A stretch of DNA of 64,000 bases, from contig NZ_CP106855.1 of the NCBI RefSeq assembly GCF_002209355.2, positions 1,116,001 to 1,180,000 of the forward strand, given 5' to 3'. The translations under genes and the position numbers were made by a program. The notes under the pieces were generated by a model, which was not told the DNA's origin, searched no databases, and worked only from the letters and a program-made list of their open reading frames with translations. Positions 1 to 8,172 of the stretch are shown in pieces; position 1 is the stretch's first letter; every line of letters starts with the position of its first letter. The DNA comes from Bdellovibrio sp. SKB1291214 (GTDB lineage: Bacteria; Bdellovibrionota; Bdellovibrionia; Bdellovibrionales; Bdellovibrionaceae).

Positions 1-732
1 GATTTCGCCTTGAGAAGTGAGAGCTTTAGTTACTTTACCCCCGCTCATCTCAAGATCGATCAATTCGCAGTTTTCAATGATTTCGCCACCGTGTTTGCGA
101 GTTTCGTCTGCCATTGCTTGGACAACCTGGAACGGTTCGCCCATAGCTTCTTGGTCAAAGTAAACACCACCCAACATTGGCGGACGGAATGCAGGTTCGA
201 AAGCCATGATCTCTTCACCAGTCATTTGCTTACCAGTGACGCCGACACCACGAACATATTCAAGTTCTTCGACAGCTGCTGCCACGCCTTCTTTAGTGCG
301 GGAAACCATCAAAAGACCTTTTTGCTCGAAACGAGTTTTTGGATATTTCTCGCCGAGCTTTCTGTATTCATCTACGGATTTTTGAGAAAGAACAACCAAG
401 CCTTCAACCGCGCGACGAGCTTGTGTTTCGTTCATCGCTTTCATGAAATGGAACAACCAAGCAGCCAAGTCCAAAGACAAAGATGGTTTGATGTGCAGAG
501 GGCTGTTCGGATTTGCCAACCACTTCATTGATTTTAGGAACATACCTGGCATTGGCAAAGGCATCGAAAAGCAAGGTGTCATCCAACCTGCATTTCCGTA
601 AGAGCAACCGCGACCTACAGTGCCTTTGTCAATCACACCCACTTTAGCGCCACGTCGAGAAAGTTCCGCAGCCACGGAAGTTCCAATAATGCCGGCACCG
701 ACAACTAAGATATCAAATTCTTTATTTTGCAT
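1..732 (-). CDS. FAD-dependent oxidoreductase, DadA-like (D-amino acid dehydrogenase family), C-terminus cut
   Basis: The N-terminal 244 residues of a glycine oxidase/D-amino acid dehydrogenase-type flavoenzyme are present. The reading frame has no stop down to base 1, so the C-terminus lies outside the window. The start begins MQNKEFDILVVGAGIIGTS, a Rossmann dinucleotide-binding motif (GAGIIG, residues 12-17), followed by an acidic beta-2 end (VIDKG) and GCSYGNAG, typical of DadA-type proteins that oxidatively deaminate D-amino acids and pass electrons to the respiratory chain. The family is clear, the substrate is not: proline, sarcosine and glycine oxidases share this N-terminus. The ATG at 732 has only a weak AAGAG-like ribosome site. 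The gene reads away from the protease pair on its right, on the same strand. Confidence 0.85.
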   Translation of the reverse strand, partial: MQNKEFDILVVGAGIIGTSVAAELSRRGAKVGVIDKGTVGRGCSYGNAGWMTPCFSMPLPMPGMFLKSMKWLANPNSPLHIKPSLSLDLAAWLFHFMKAMNETQARRAVEGLVVLSQKSVDEYRKLGEKYPKTRFEQKGLLMVSRTKEGVAAAVEELEYVRGVGVTGKQMTGEEIMAFEPAFRPPMLGGVYFDQEAMGEPFQVVQAMADETRKHGGEIIENCELIDLEMSGGKVTKALTSQGEI

Positions 733-798
733 ACTGTTAATGGATTTACTCTTTTTTAATGGAAAAGCAAGTCCCGCCCGACGGCGCATTTTGGCAAT

Positions 799-829
799 GA
801 AAAAACCCGTGGTTTTTAGGCCACGGGTC
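799..829 (-). terminator. Rho-independent terminator after the first trypsin gene
   Basis: On the minus strand ACCCGTGG, an 8-base loop and CCACGGGT are followed by a run of T. It lies about 25 bases past the stop of the trypsin-like gene and before the flavoenzyme gene, so the two are probably separate transcripts. Confidence 0.85.
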
Positions 830-854
830 CATTTAATTGAGTTTAAAGCTCAGA

Positions 855-1634
855 TTATTCAGCGATCGTTGTCTTAACCCATTCAACTGCTGCGTTGACT
901 TTGGAATAAACGCCTGGGTACCCCGCACGAGCACAACCTTTACCCCATGAAACCACACCGATAAGGTAAGTTTGACCATCGTCAGCTTTAGCGACCAATG
1001 GACCGCCAGAATCACCTTGGCAAGAATCTTTACCACCAGAAGTATAACCAGCGCAGATCATACGATCTGTGATTTTACCAGCATAAGACTTGTTACAAGC
1101 AGCTTGAGTAACCAACGGCACTTCAACTTTTTGCAATTTGTCTGGAAGACCATAAGAACCTTCAGAAGTTGCGCCCCAACCAGCAGTTGTAGCCATTAAT
1201 TCCGTATTGTTCTCAGGAATTTGGATTTCAGTCGTATTCAGTTCAACCGGAGTGTATTGAGAATTGCCATCCAATTGGATCAAAGCGAAATCCCAGTCAG
1301 TGCCAGAACCTGGGTAACCAGCATTAGCGACAACTTTAACTGGTTTGAACACTTCAACGTTTGTTGTGTCTTTTTGGCTGTGAAGACCAATCTTGATAGC
1401 TTTGATTGTTGAACCCTTCACACAGTGAGCTGCTGTCAAAACCCAGTTAGGTTTAATCAAAGAACCACCGCAGAAGTGACCGCCGTAAGAACCTTGAAGA
1501 GAAACGATATATGGAAACTCACCCGCCGCTGCTTCCTCGCCGCCAACGATTTTCGCGCCAAACTTTGGAGCTGCTTGAGAAATTGCACCCGTAAATACTA
1601 GACCTGCTACTAATAGGTAGTTCAAAACTTTCAT
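855..1634 (-). CDS. Secreted trypsin-like serine protease (S1 family)
   Basis: A 259-residue chymotrypsin-fold endopeptidase, exported by a Sec signal peptide (residues 1 to about 21, ending SQA-AP). The triad is visible as H70 (LTAAHC), D115 (DWDFAL) and S209 (GDSGGP). D203, six residues before the serine, is the pocket residue that gives trypsin-type cleavage after Lys/Arg. The mature N-terminus IVGG (29-32) follows Lys28, so the enzyme is a zymogen that a trypsin-like activity, possibly itself, can activate. Six cysteines pair as in S1 proteases (AHC, CGGS, and the C-terminal set). The start at 1634 is chosen over an in-frame ATG at 1664 because GAGAGGAC lies just upstream and the signal peptide begins there. 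The gene follows a paralogue on the same strand. A role in prey digestion is inference. Confidence 0.93.
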   Translation of the reverse strand: MKVLNYLLVAGLVFTGAISQAAPKFGAKIVGGEEAAAGEFPYIVSLQGSYGGHFCGGSLIKPNWVLTAAHCVKGSTIKAIKIGLHSQKDTTNVEVFKPVKVVANAGYPGSGTDWDFALIQLDGNSQYTPVELNTTEIQIPENNTELMATTAGWGATSEGSYGLPDKLQKVEVPLVTQAACNKSYAGKITDRMICAGYTSGGKDSCQGDSGGPLVAKADDGQTYLIGVVSWGKGCARAGYPGVYSKVNAAVEWVKTTIAE

Positions 1635-1746
1635 GTCCGTGTCCTCTCTTTTTGAATCCTTCAAAAATAAATGTGCTTAGACATTGTTCAATGAATTTAA
1701 AGGGGGCTCAAAGGCTAGTTCCAATTTGGGTATTTTCTATTTCTTG

Positions 1747-1760
1747 GTCCAGTACTGGAC
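1747..1760. repeat. 14-base perfect palindrome between the two trypsin genes
   Basis: GTCCAGTACTGGAC is a perfect palindrome touching the stop codon of the upstream trypsin gene, about 113 bases before the start of the downstream one. It could be an operator or a small hairpin that dampens read-through. No T-run follows it. Confidence 0.5.
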
Positions 1761-2575
1761 TAAGGTTTAGGTTCCTCCGCACCTATTGTTTGTTTAATCC
1801 ATTCAGTCACCGAGTTTACTTTCGCATACACGCCTGCATAACCAACGTCACCGCAGCCCATTCCCCAGCTTACGATACCTGCTAACAGAACTTTATTTTC
1901 CGACTTGATCACCATCGGACCACCACTGTCGCCCTGACAAGAATCTTTTCCACCCGCTTCAACACCTGCGCACAACATGCGGTCCGTCACTTCATAACCA
2001 AATGGTGAGTAAACTTTGTTACAAGATTCTTGCGGCACCAATGGAACATCCACTTTATTCAAGATATCGGGCGTCGTGCCGTTCGACTTCAAAGTTCCCC
2101 AGCCGGCAACTGTCGTCATTACCTTTAGAGCCGAAGAATCGGAAGGAACTGTGATTTCTTCTTTGTTGAGAGCCACAGTCGGAAGAGCCGACGCTTCTTT
2201 CAGCTCGATCAATGCAAAATCATAATCATTCGAAAAATATTTTTTACCTGGATGAACAATGATACGACCGGGAGCATGAACCTCAGCGCCCGTTTCATCT
2301 GTCATTGAGTAAAGTCCCACAATCACAAGATCCGGCGGACCATTTTTTAAGCAATGAGCAGCGGTTAACACCCACTTCTTATCAATTAAGCTGCCCCCGC
2401 AATACGCCCATCCTGATTTATCCTGCAAAGATACGATCCAGGGAAATTCGCCCCGTGCGGCTTCAACTCCACCCACAATATTATGGCTGATTTTTTGTGC
2501 AACAGATGAGTGTGAGAAAGCCGACTGGCTTACAATCAATAGAACGGAAAACAAAAGGCTCCGGAACGCTCGCAT
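1760..2575 (-). CDS. Secreted trypsin-like serine protease, tandem paralogue
   Basis: A 271-residue S1 protease with an N-terminal signal peptide (residues 1 to about 21, AFS-HSS). Catalytic residues are H74 (TAAHC), D119 (NDYDFAL) and S217 (GDSGGP), with trypsin-type pocket residue D211. The overall layout matches the neighbouring protease closely, so tandem duplication is likely. One clear difference is the activation site: IVGG at 33-36 follows Asn32 rather than Lys or Arg, so a trypsin would not be expected to activate it at that bond. It also has a short GAEEPKP tail. AGGGGAAAG lies just ahead of the ATG at 2575. The 125 bases between the two genes hold a palindrome but no obvious terminator, so co-transcription is possible. 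Confidence 0.92.
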   Translation of the reverse strand: MRAFRSLLFSVLLIVSQSAFSHSSVAQKISHNIVGGVEAARGEFPWIVSLQDKSGWAYCGGSLIDKKWVLTAAHCLKNGPPDLVIVGLYSMTDETGAEVHAPGRIIVHPGKKYFSNDYDFALIELKEASALPTVALNKEEITVPSDSSALKVMTTVAGWGTLKSNGTTPDILNKVDVPLVPQESCNKVYSPFGYEVTDRMLCAGVEAGGKDSCQGDSGGPMVIKSENKVLLAGIVSWGMGCGDVGYAGVYAKVNSVTEWIKQTIGAEEPKP

Positions 2576-2663
2576 ATCTTTCCCCTAGCTCTGGTGATAT
2601 TGAACGGTAATTACAGTCTTCGCCTGTGTTGCAGAACTCGCAAACAAGTCAGGGTCTTGGCTT

Positions 2664-2906
2664 TTAAATTACACGTTCAAACTTAATGATGTTGGGATCA
2701 AAAATCTGAAATTCAAGAGGGTCCGCACACTTAACTTGAAGGCGGACTGACTGGCCCTTTTCCAAGGGCTGAGCCGTATGATTGGCGATTCTTAATAAGT
2801 TCCCTTGGAAGTTACAAAGGACATCTGAACCCGATTGTTTTTCTTCGACAACTGAGTGCAGGATCTGGCCTTTGGTTAGAGACTTTAAGAATGCGTTGCT
2901 TGCCAC
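2664..2906 (-). CDS. Small protein with a predicted beta-barrel fold, FliK-N-like
   Basis: An 80-residue protein read from GTG at 2906, three bases after the stop of the DUF2802-like gene, so almost certainly translated from the same mRNA. The sequence (LTKGQILHSVVEE, then VLCNFQGNLLRIAN, then LEKGQSVRLQVKC) has the alternating pattern of a small beta barrel and recalls the segment seen in FliK-like hook-length proteins, where a G-Q-x-L or G-Q-x-V turn is typical. That likeness is from memory and weak. No signal peptide or membrane segment. Function unknown. The partner gene makes a flagellar or chemotaxis role a reasonable guess only. Confidence 0.65.
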   Translation of the reverse strand: MASNAFLKSLTKGQILHSVVEEKQSGSDVLCNFQGNLLRIANHTAQPLEKGQSVRLQVKCADPLEFQIFDPNIIKFERVI

Positions 2907-2909
2907 GAT

Positions 2910-3833
2910 CTATTCCAAGTCTTTAACCAGATCGATGCGGCGGAATTCAACGGGACGGATATTAGGGCCCGTCGCTTCTTTCGTGGCAGAAGGTTTTACC
3001 GCGGGTTTTCTATTGTTCGTGACTGCCGTCGGAGTTGCCGGTGTCGGCTTTTCTCCTAAAAAGTTTTGCGCAATATTATGAGTCACGTCAAAGATGCTTG
3101 GAGCTTTATGAACTGCGGCTTCTTCCTCATCTTTAACTTCTTGGCAAGCGGCTTTAAATGCATCACCTAATTTCTTCATCGCGTCGTTTTCCGTTCTTGG
3201 AACATCGAACGCCGTCGTGATGTCATTGTCGCCTGCTCGTTGTAGCGGCTTCATAAAACTGATGTTATCGACATCACTGAAATCTTGAACAGAAGATGCA
3301 GCCGTTTCATCAAGTTCTTCATTTGCCCATTCTGGCAAGCTGTCTTCACAAAACATCAACTGATCTTTATTAACCTTCGCAATAAATTCAATTTCCCCAC
3401 GGGAAAGGTCAACTTGAGAGGCAATTTCATCAGCGCTTAAACCTTGGTGAGCCAAACGTGCGGCTTTGACATATTTAATAGTATTCTGGCGCTCCATGAT
3501 TTCTTCATGTGGAATGCGGTCCTGGAAAATCTTTGCGACTTCCATACTCTTCTGCATGCTTTGATCGATCTTAGCGATTTGCTTTTCAGAGGCCTGAATT
3601 TTAGATTGGATGTCTTTAACTTTCTGTTCCAGCAAAGCCGTTAATTGATTTACTTGAGTCTCCGTACGGTCGGAAAGATCCTCAAGAACAGCAATTTTGC
3701 TTTGTAGAAGTTGTAAGCCTTTGCTCAAGCGGGGATCATCTTTAGCGGGGCGATTCATACGAACCCAAACACCGATAATTCCAGCTAAAAGAATAACGTT
3801 CACCAACAATTGAGTTAAAAACCAAAAGCTCAC
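2910..3833 (-). CDS. Membrane-anchored coiled-coil protein with DUF2802-like domain
   Basis: About 307 residues. A single N-terminal membrane helix (residues 2-24) is followed by a coiled coil (about 38-95) rich in Q, K and E, then a compact helical domain around 110-150 (YVKAARLAHQGLSADEIA, then QVDLSRGEIEFIAKV) resembling DUF2802, a helix-turn-helix-like module that in gamma-proteobacteria lies beside cheW in flagellar gene clusters. The C-terminal half is acidic, then rich in P, T and K, and probably disordered. The GTG at 3833 is preferred over TTG at 3836 because AGGAGG then sits at proper spacing. The protein likely stays inside the cell, tethered to the inner membrane. Function unknown. 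The small downstream gene is probably its partner. Confidence 0.75.
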   Translation of the reverse strand: MSFWFLTQLLVNVILLAGIIGVWVRMNRPAKDDPRLSKGLQLLQSKIAVLEDLSDRTETQVNQLTALLEQKVKDIQSKIQASEKQIAKIDQSMQKSMEVAKIFQDRIPHEEIMERQNTIKYVKAARLAHQGLSADEIASQVDLSRGEIEFIAKVNKDQLMFCEDSLPEWANEELDETAASSVQDFSDVDNISFMKPLQRAGDNDITTAFDVPRTENDAMKKLGDAFKAACQEVKDEEEAAVHKAPSIFDVTHNIAQNFLGEKPTPATPTAVTNNRKPAVKPSATKEATGPNIRPVEFRRIDLVKDLE

Positions 3834-3911
3834 CAAGCCTCCTGACTAACGTGGATGGCAGACATGGATCTAATTCTATTATTTACTGGACGGATATCAC
3901 AATGAGACGAA

Positions 3912-3937
3912 AGTCTGGTTTGTCTCAAACCCAGACT
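3912..3937. repeat. Strong hairpin in the divergent 3.83-4.0 kb intergenic region
   Basis: AGTCTGGTTTG, a three-base loop and CAAACCCAGACT form an 11-pair stem with one bulge. It sits between divergent genes and just upstream of the -35 of the vWA lipoprotein promoter. No T-run follows on either strand, so it looks like an operator or a 5' untranslated structure rather than a terminator. Confidence 0.5.
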
Positions 3938-3951
3938 GGACTTGGTAAATT

Positions 3952-3981
3952 TTGAGACACGGTCGCTTCCTGTGCTATTCT
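3952..3981 (+). promoter_or_regulatory. Sigma-70-type promoter of the vWA lipoprotein gene
   Basis: TTGAGA (3952-3957), an 18-base spacer and TATTCT (3976-3981) lie 22 bases before the ATG at 4004. A similar TTGAGAC and CTATTCT pair occurs before the lipoprotein gene at 63703, but there the spacing is only 14, so the second site is less convincing. Confidence 0.5.
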
Positions 3982-4003
3982 GGGCCAAAGGGGAAATGGA
4001 AGT

Positions 4004-5359
4004 ATGTTTTTGTCTCTACATAAAAAGGCCACGTTATTGCCAATTCTAATGTTGGGCCTTGCGGCTTGCAGCCCGGTGCAATTCGACTCACCTTCAGTTA
4101 AAACATCAAGCTCGCCTTCACCGACCGAGACACCAACGACGTCTCCTACGGCGTCTCCGACGACGTCACCTACGACTTCGCCCACAACATCTCCGACGAC
4201 GTCGCCAACGACATCCCCTACTACGTCGCCTACCACGTCACCGACGACGTCTCCTACGACTTCGCCGACAACGTCTCCGACGCCGACGCCTACTACTACG
4301 CCGACAAAGGATTACACTTACAGCAGTACCGTCGAGGCTTCGAACAACAAACTTGATATCGTACTTGTGGTGGATGATTCCAACTCGATGCTTGCGGATA
4401 ACCAAAAAATGGCGGCGAAACTTGCAAGCTTCGTATCCACTTTGCAATCGACTAAGAACCTTGACTGGCAAATGTGTGTGACGGTCACTCGAGCCCTTTC
4501 GACAGGTAACAACACGTCAGCTTGGGGTCCATCTATTTATTGGCAGACAAATGCAGCTGCTCCGAATACGACTTTGGGACTTGTCCTTAAAAAAGGAACT
4601 GCAAATCTTTCCACAATCTTCACTCAAACGATCAACTATGTTGGTGCAGGCTGGGCAGGCTCTAACGACGAGCGCGCGATCAAAGCGGCTTATCACCACG
4701 TCTATAATGGTGACTATCACTACTCTGGCGTAAGTGGTTGTTACCGTGCTGATGCCGCGATTGCATACATTATCATTTCTGATGAAGATGAACGCAGTAT
4801 TGGTGGCGATCAGTCTCAACAGTATTATAAAGACGAATATCAACCACTTGAAGACGCTGATAAGCCGCAAGTGTTTGTGGATTACGTGAAAAAGACTTTC
4901 GGTGATAAAAAGCGTTTCACTGTAAATTCAATTATCGTTAAACCAGGCGATTCTGCTTGTATGAAAACTCAGGATGCGGAAGGTTCTAAATCCCATTACG
5001 GTGTTCAATACGCGGCTCTTTCGACACTGACTGGTGGTGGGGTTGCAAGTATCTGTGCTGCAGACTTCGGTACGAATATGAATTTGTTCGTGGATAAGAT
5101 CGTCGACTCTTTAAGCAAAGTGAACCTGGAATGTACTCCGGTTGGAACTCCGACGGTGACAATCACTCCAGCGCTGTCGTCTTTAAGCTACCGTGTTGAG
5201 GGTATGAGTATCGTATTTGATACTCCAGTTCCGGCAGGCAGCAAAATCGTGGTGAATTATAAGTGTGATGCGAATCGTTCACCAAGCTCGGTCGGTGAAG
5301 CTCAAGCAGAAGTTACTTTCTTTGGTAAGATTATGAACTTCTTTAAAAATCTATTCTAA
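4004..5359 (+). CDS. Lipoprotein with Ser/Thr/Pro repeat stalk and von Willebrand factor A domain
   Basis: A 451-residue exported protein. The lipobox LAAC places the lipid on Cys22. Residues about 36-101 are a low-complexity S/P/T stalk containing ten consecutive SPTT units, a spacer that would lift the rest off the membrane. A vWA domain follows (about 115-385): the first strand DIVLVVDDSNSM carries the metal-site pattern D124-x-S126-x-S128, and a further acidic strand IIISDEDER matches a late vWA strand. The C-terminus (385-451) looks like a beta domain ending in an amphipathic tail FFGKIMNFFKNLF. vWA domains bind protein ligands through a metal ion, so adhesion or complex assembly at the cell surface is likely. 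A promoter and a hairpin lie upstream and a terminator downstream. Confidence 0.85.
   Translation: MFLSLHKKATLLPILMLGLAACSPVQFDSPSVKTSSSPSPTETPTTSPTASPTTSPTTSPTTSPTTSPTTSPTTSPTTSPTTSPTTSPTTSPTPTPTTTPTKDYTYSSTVEASNNKLDIVLVVDDSNSMLADNQKMAAKLASFVSTLQSTKNLDWQMCVTVTRALSTGNNTSAWGPSIYWQTNAAAPNTTLGLVLKKGTANLSTIFTQTINYVGAGWAGSNDERAIKAAYHHVYNGDYHYSGVSGCYRADAAIAYIIISDEDERSIGGDQSQQYYKDEYQPLEDADKPQVFVDYVKKTFGDKKRFTVNSIIVKPGDSACMKTQDAEGSKSHYGVQYAALSTLTGGGVASICAADFGTNMNLFVDKIVDSLSKVNLECTPVGTPTVTITPALSSLSYRVEGMSIVFDTPVPAGSKIVVNYKCDANRSPSSVGEAQAEVTFFGKIMNFFKNLF
4154..4273 (+). repeat. Ten tandem 12-base units coding SPTT
   Basis: Inside the vWA lipoprotein, ten copies of a 12-base unit coding Ser-Pro-Thr-Thr lie head to tail. 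The codons vary from copy to copy (tct, tca, tcg; acg, aca, act), so the peptide is kept while the DNA has drifted. Confidence 0.85.
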
Positions 5360-5380
5360 TCCGAAACCGCTCCCTAAACT

Positions 5381-5410
5381 AAAAACCCCGCTTCGAGCGG
5401 GGTTTTTTAT
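5381..5410. terminator. Bidirectional rho-independent terminator
   Basis: AAAAACCCCGCT, TCG and AGCGGGGTTTTTT form a GC-rich stem with A-run and T-run on opposite sides, between the convergent vWA lipoprotein and the small exported protein gene. It serves both strands. Confidence 0.92.
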
Positions 5411-5785
5411 TTATTGGCACTGAAGTTTTGCGATTAAATCACCGGCTTCGACGTGTGCCATATCTTCTTCACCAGCAAAGAATGCCGTACTGTAGATGGC
5501 GTTCACAACAAGCTTCGTAAGAACCGGTTTGTTGTCTACAAGGCCTTGAAGGTCTGTACCTTTCACATCATAAGATTCGCCTTCTTGGAAATGGATCGTT
5601 AAACCTTTAATTGGATTGCCAGAGTACTTATTAAAGTCGCGAGGATTCATATGAAAATGGACAGCTACTGACTCTTGTTTTTGTTCGATTGTGAGTGTCA
5701 TGCGGTCCGTTGTACCGACACACTTAGTCGCCGCGGAAGCTGCTGTGGAAGCCAAAAGAAGTACAGATAGAACGATCGATTTCAT
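5411..5785 (-). CDS. Small exported protein of unknown function
   Basis: A 124-residue protein with a clear Sec signal peptide (MKSIVLSVLLLASTAASA, cleavage near residue 19). The mature part is mainly beta-strand in pattern (MTLTIEQ, VAVHFHM, LTIHFQEGESYDV) and has one cysteine near each end (TKC and LQC at the C-terminus), which could form a disulfide. The start at 5785 is chosen because AAAGGAG lies six bases upstream and it begins the signal peptide. An in-frame ATG at 5872 would add 29 residues without one. I do not recognise the family. A similar size and layout (signal peptide, beta pattern, C-terminal CQ) is seen in the exported protein at 47566. Confidence 0.75.
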   Translation of the reverse strand: MKSIVLSVLLLASTAASAATKCVGTTDRMTLTIEQKQESVAVHFHMNPRDFNKYSGNPIKGLTIHFQEGESYDVKGTDLQGLVDNKPVLTKLVVNAIYSTAFFAGEEDMAHVEAGDLIAKLQCQ

Positions 5786-5981
5786 TGAATTCTCCTTTAA
5801 AAATCCAAACTTAGCCTCGGTCGCAAGCATCTTCAAGTGACCAAGTCGAAATGTAGAAAATTCACGGCACATTAAGTTTAGATTAAATATTCAATTTCGC
5901 CTCATTTTCTCTCATCTAGGAATAGACAAAGCATTAAAGCTTTGGGATACGACACGAACTTTTCTGAGGGGAAATTTTTAC

Positions 5982-6962
5982 ATGAAAATTTGGTGCATCT
6001 TAGTATCTGCGATTTGCGCACTTCAAGTTAACGCATTTGCCGCCGACGACTGCTCAACAGTCGACGTCCGCGAAAGCCTACCAGCCGATGTAAAATCATT
6101 TATGACTACTCCATCCGATCAAGGTGATATCGGTTGGTGCTATGGATATACTGCTGCTGATATCGTCAGCCAAGCCGTGGGCACTCCGGTTTCGGCTCTT
6201 CATTTATCTGCGTATTATTCCAGCCAAGTTACCTTGCTGGGAAAAATCGGTCGCGGTGTTGTGAACAAAACGACAACTCCTGAAGGCGGCATGGTGGGTA
6301 TCGCCGTTAGAAAAATGAACGAACTTGGTCACGTTTGCCGCGAAAGCGACATTCCTTCTCAAGGTACTAAAGAAGTTCATATCTCTTCTCGTACGACTGT
6401 TCATAACGGCATGGCTTATTTGATCAATCGCATGAAAGACGTTCGTAAAGGCCGCTGCACAGGCCTTTGTGAGATTTCCTTCAACCAATTGGTTGAGGGA
6501 TTCTTCCCTGCTGTTCCTCCACAAACTATTAAGAACTATCTTTTGAACAATCGTAATGTGAGCATTGAAGACGTAGTTTTCAATTTCTTGGATTCTTCTT
6601 GTCGTTCAAAGGCGATCTCTCTACGTAACGATTTAGATTATAAAACTTGGGGTAAGAAAACTCACCCGTTTGAGTCTATTACAGACCAGATCGACTGGTT
6701 ATTAAACCGTCGCAAACTGATCTCGATGGAATACGACGCTTCAGAAATCACTGACGTGGGTGGTATTTTCGGAGCGGGCCACGCTTCTACAATCGTGGGT
6801 CGTAAAAAAGTCGGTGCAGGTTGCTACTATATGGTACGCAACTCTTGGGGTACGTCATGTGATTACCGTAAAGGGGTCATCTGCTTAAAGGAACAAGGTT
6901 CATACCTTGTTCATGAAAATACGATGAAAAGCATGGCTAAAAAGCTGATCTGGATCGACTAA
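5982..6962 (+). CDS. Exported papain-like cysteine protease (C1A-like)
   Basis: A 326-residue protein with signal peptide (residues 1-20, AFA-ADD). Papain-fold active-site residues appear in the right order: oxyanion Gln47 and nucleophile Cys53 in DQGDIGWCYGYT, then His267 in GAGHAST and Asn287 in RNSWGT. The usual central tryptophan next to Cys is present. There is no long inhibitory propeptide before the catalytic domain: the Gln lies only about 27 residues past the signal cleavage point, so activity may be controlled by a partner or by localisation. Several extra cysteines (24, 119, 159, 163, 207, 281, 293) suggest disulfides outside the cytoplasm. It ends overlapping the stop codon of the convergent aminotransferase gene by four bases. 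Confidence 0.88.
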   Translation: MKIWCILVSAICALQVNAFAADDCSTVDVRESLPADVKSFMTTPSDQGDIGWCYGYTAADIVSQAVGTPVSALHLSAYYSSQVTLLGKIGRGVVNKTTTPEGGMVGIAVRKMNELGHVCRESDIPSQGTKEVHISSRTTVHNGMAYLINRMKDVRKGRCTGLCEISFNQLVEGFFPAVPPQTIKNYLLNNRNVSIEDVVFNFLDSSCRSKAISLRNDLDYKTWGKKTHPFESITDQIDWLLNRRKLISMEYDASEITDVGGIFGAGHASTIVGRKKVGAGCYYMVRNSWGTSCDYRKGVICLKEQGSYLVHENTMKSMAKKLIWID

Positions 6963-8161
6963 ACCAACTGTCCTACAAAATCCTTCATACGTATCACGGC
7001 GCGCTTCATCGTTTCCTCGGAAACGGCGAAGCTTAAGCGCATAAAGCCATCCAAGCCACACTCCACTCCAGGTACTGTGGCTACGAAAAACGTTTCCAAC
7101 AAAACATCGCAGAAGTCTTTAGAAGTGCGGATCAATTTGCCATTATACGTTTTGCCCAAGGAAGATTTGATATCTACCCAGAAATAAAACGCACCATCGG
7201 GTTCTGCCACTTTAAAACCAGGAACCGAACGAAGTTCCGCCAATCCGGAGTTTTTTCTGTTGGTCAGCTTTTTTACAACTTGTTCAATATCTGGCTCACA
7301 CTGATCAATCGCTTTCATAGCCGCATGTTGGGATATGCTGGAAGGTGAACCTGTCGCTTGGCTTTGATAATCAGCCATTGCCGTTATCAACTTTTCGGGG
7401 CCTGCTGCCCAGCCAATTCTCCAGCCTGTCATTGAGTAAGCTTTGGAGCCTCCGTTCACCGCTACCGTGCGATCACGCAAATCAGGAGCCACTTGCAGAA
7501 TATGCGGCGCCACTTTTCCGCCATCGAATACTAAACGATTGTACATATCATCTGAGATGATAGCGACCTGAGGATGTTTTCTTAAAACCTCAGCCAAAGC
7601 CTTTAATTCGTCCTCTGTGTACAGCAAACTTGTAGGGTTACTAGGAGAACAAAACAACAGTGCTTTTGTTTTCGCATTGATGGCGTTTTCCAATTGGGCC
7701 GGAGTAATTTTATAATTTTCTTGTTCACCACATTCAATGATACGGGGAACACCATCAGCAAGCTCTACCATCATAGGATAGCTGACCCAATAAGGCGCAC
7801 CGATGATAACTTCATCACCGGGAGAACAAAGCATCTGCAAGGCCGCAAAGATGATAAACTTTGCGCCGGAAGCCACGGTGATTTCTTTTGTCGAGTATGC
7901 TTGATTAATTTCGAACTTAATTTTTTTCGCAATTGCTTGGCGAAGTTCCACCGTGCCATTTGCAGGAGTGTACTTTGTGATATTTTTTTCGATCGCCTCA
8001 ATACCAGCTTTGCTTGGAACTTCGAATGTTGGCCAGTCTGGCTCTCCCACTGTTAGAGAAATCACGTCGTGGCCCTGGGCCGCGAGTTCCTTGGCTTTAG
8101 CAACCAAGAATAATGTCGGAGAAGTCTTTAAGTTTTGGGCGCGCTTTGAAAGCTGCAACAT
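6959..8161 (-). CDS. PLP-dependent aminotransferase, class I (aspartate aminotransferase-like, Ib subgroup)
   Basis: A 400-residue fold-type I aminotransferase. The Schiff-base lysine is K240 in GGSKAYSMTGWRIGW, the pyridine-binding asparagine is in SPSNPT (N175) and the following acidic residue in ISDDMY. SLTVGEPDWPT and KYTPANGT are typical of the AspB/AspC Ib subgroup that transfers amino groups between aspartate and 2-oxoglutarate, often with prephenate as a further acceptor. Length matches the family. It is the last gene of a long leftward run, 11 bases after coaD, and converges on the papain-like protease gene with stop codons overlapping by four bases. AGGA lies about ten bases before the ATG. 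Exact substrate not provable here. Confidence 0.9.
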   Translation of the reverse strand: MLQLSKRAQNLKTSPTLFLVAKAKELAAQGHDVISLTVGEPDWPTFEVPSKAGIEAIEKNITKYTPANGTVELRQAIAKKIKFEINQAYSTKEITVASGAKFIIFAALQMLCSPGDEVIIGAPYWVSYPMMVELADGVPRIIECGEQENYKITPAQLENAINAKTKALLFCSPSNPTSLLYTEDELKALAEVLRKHPQVAIISDDMYNRLVFDGGKVAPHILQVAPDLRDRTVAVNGGSKAYSMTGWRIGWAAGPEKLITAMADYQSQATGSPSSISQHAAMKAIDQCEPDIEQVVKKLTNRKNSGLAELRSVPGFKVAEPDGAFYFWVDIKSSLGKTYNGKLIRTSKDFCDVLLETFFVATVPGVECGLDGFMRLSFAVSEETMKRAVIRMKDFVGQLV

Positions 8162-8172
8162 ACGAAAATGTC

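Noticed and set aside
10-531. Long plus-strand frame opposite the FAD oxidoreductase
   Set aside because: It has no domain pattern, and the minus strand reads through as a proper flavoenzyme from 732 to base 1.
3925-4236. Minus-strand frame coding a valine/glycine/aspartate repeat (VGDVVGDVVG)
   Set aside because: It is the antisense of the SPTT repeat in the vWA lipoprotein. The repeat pattern comes from the 12-base unit.
4154-4273. CRISPR-like tandem repeat
   Set aside because: Units are 12 bases, directly adjacent and in frame with a protein. There are no spacers.
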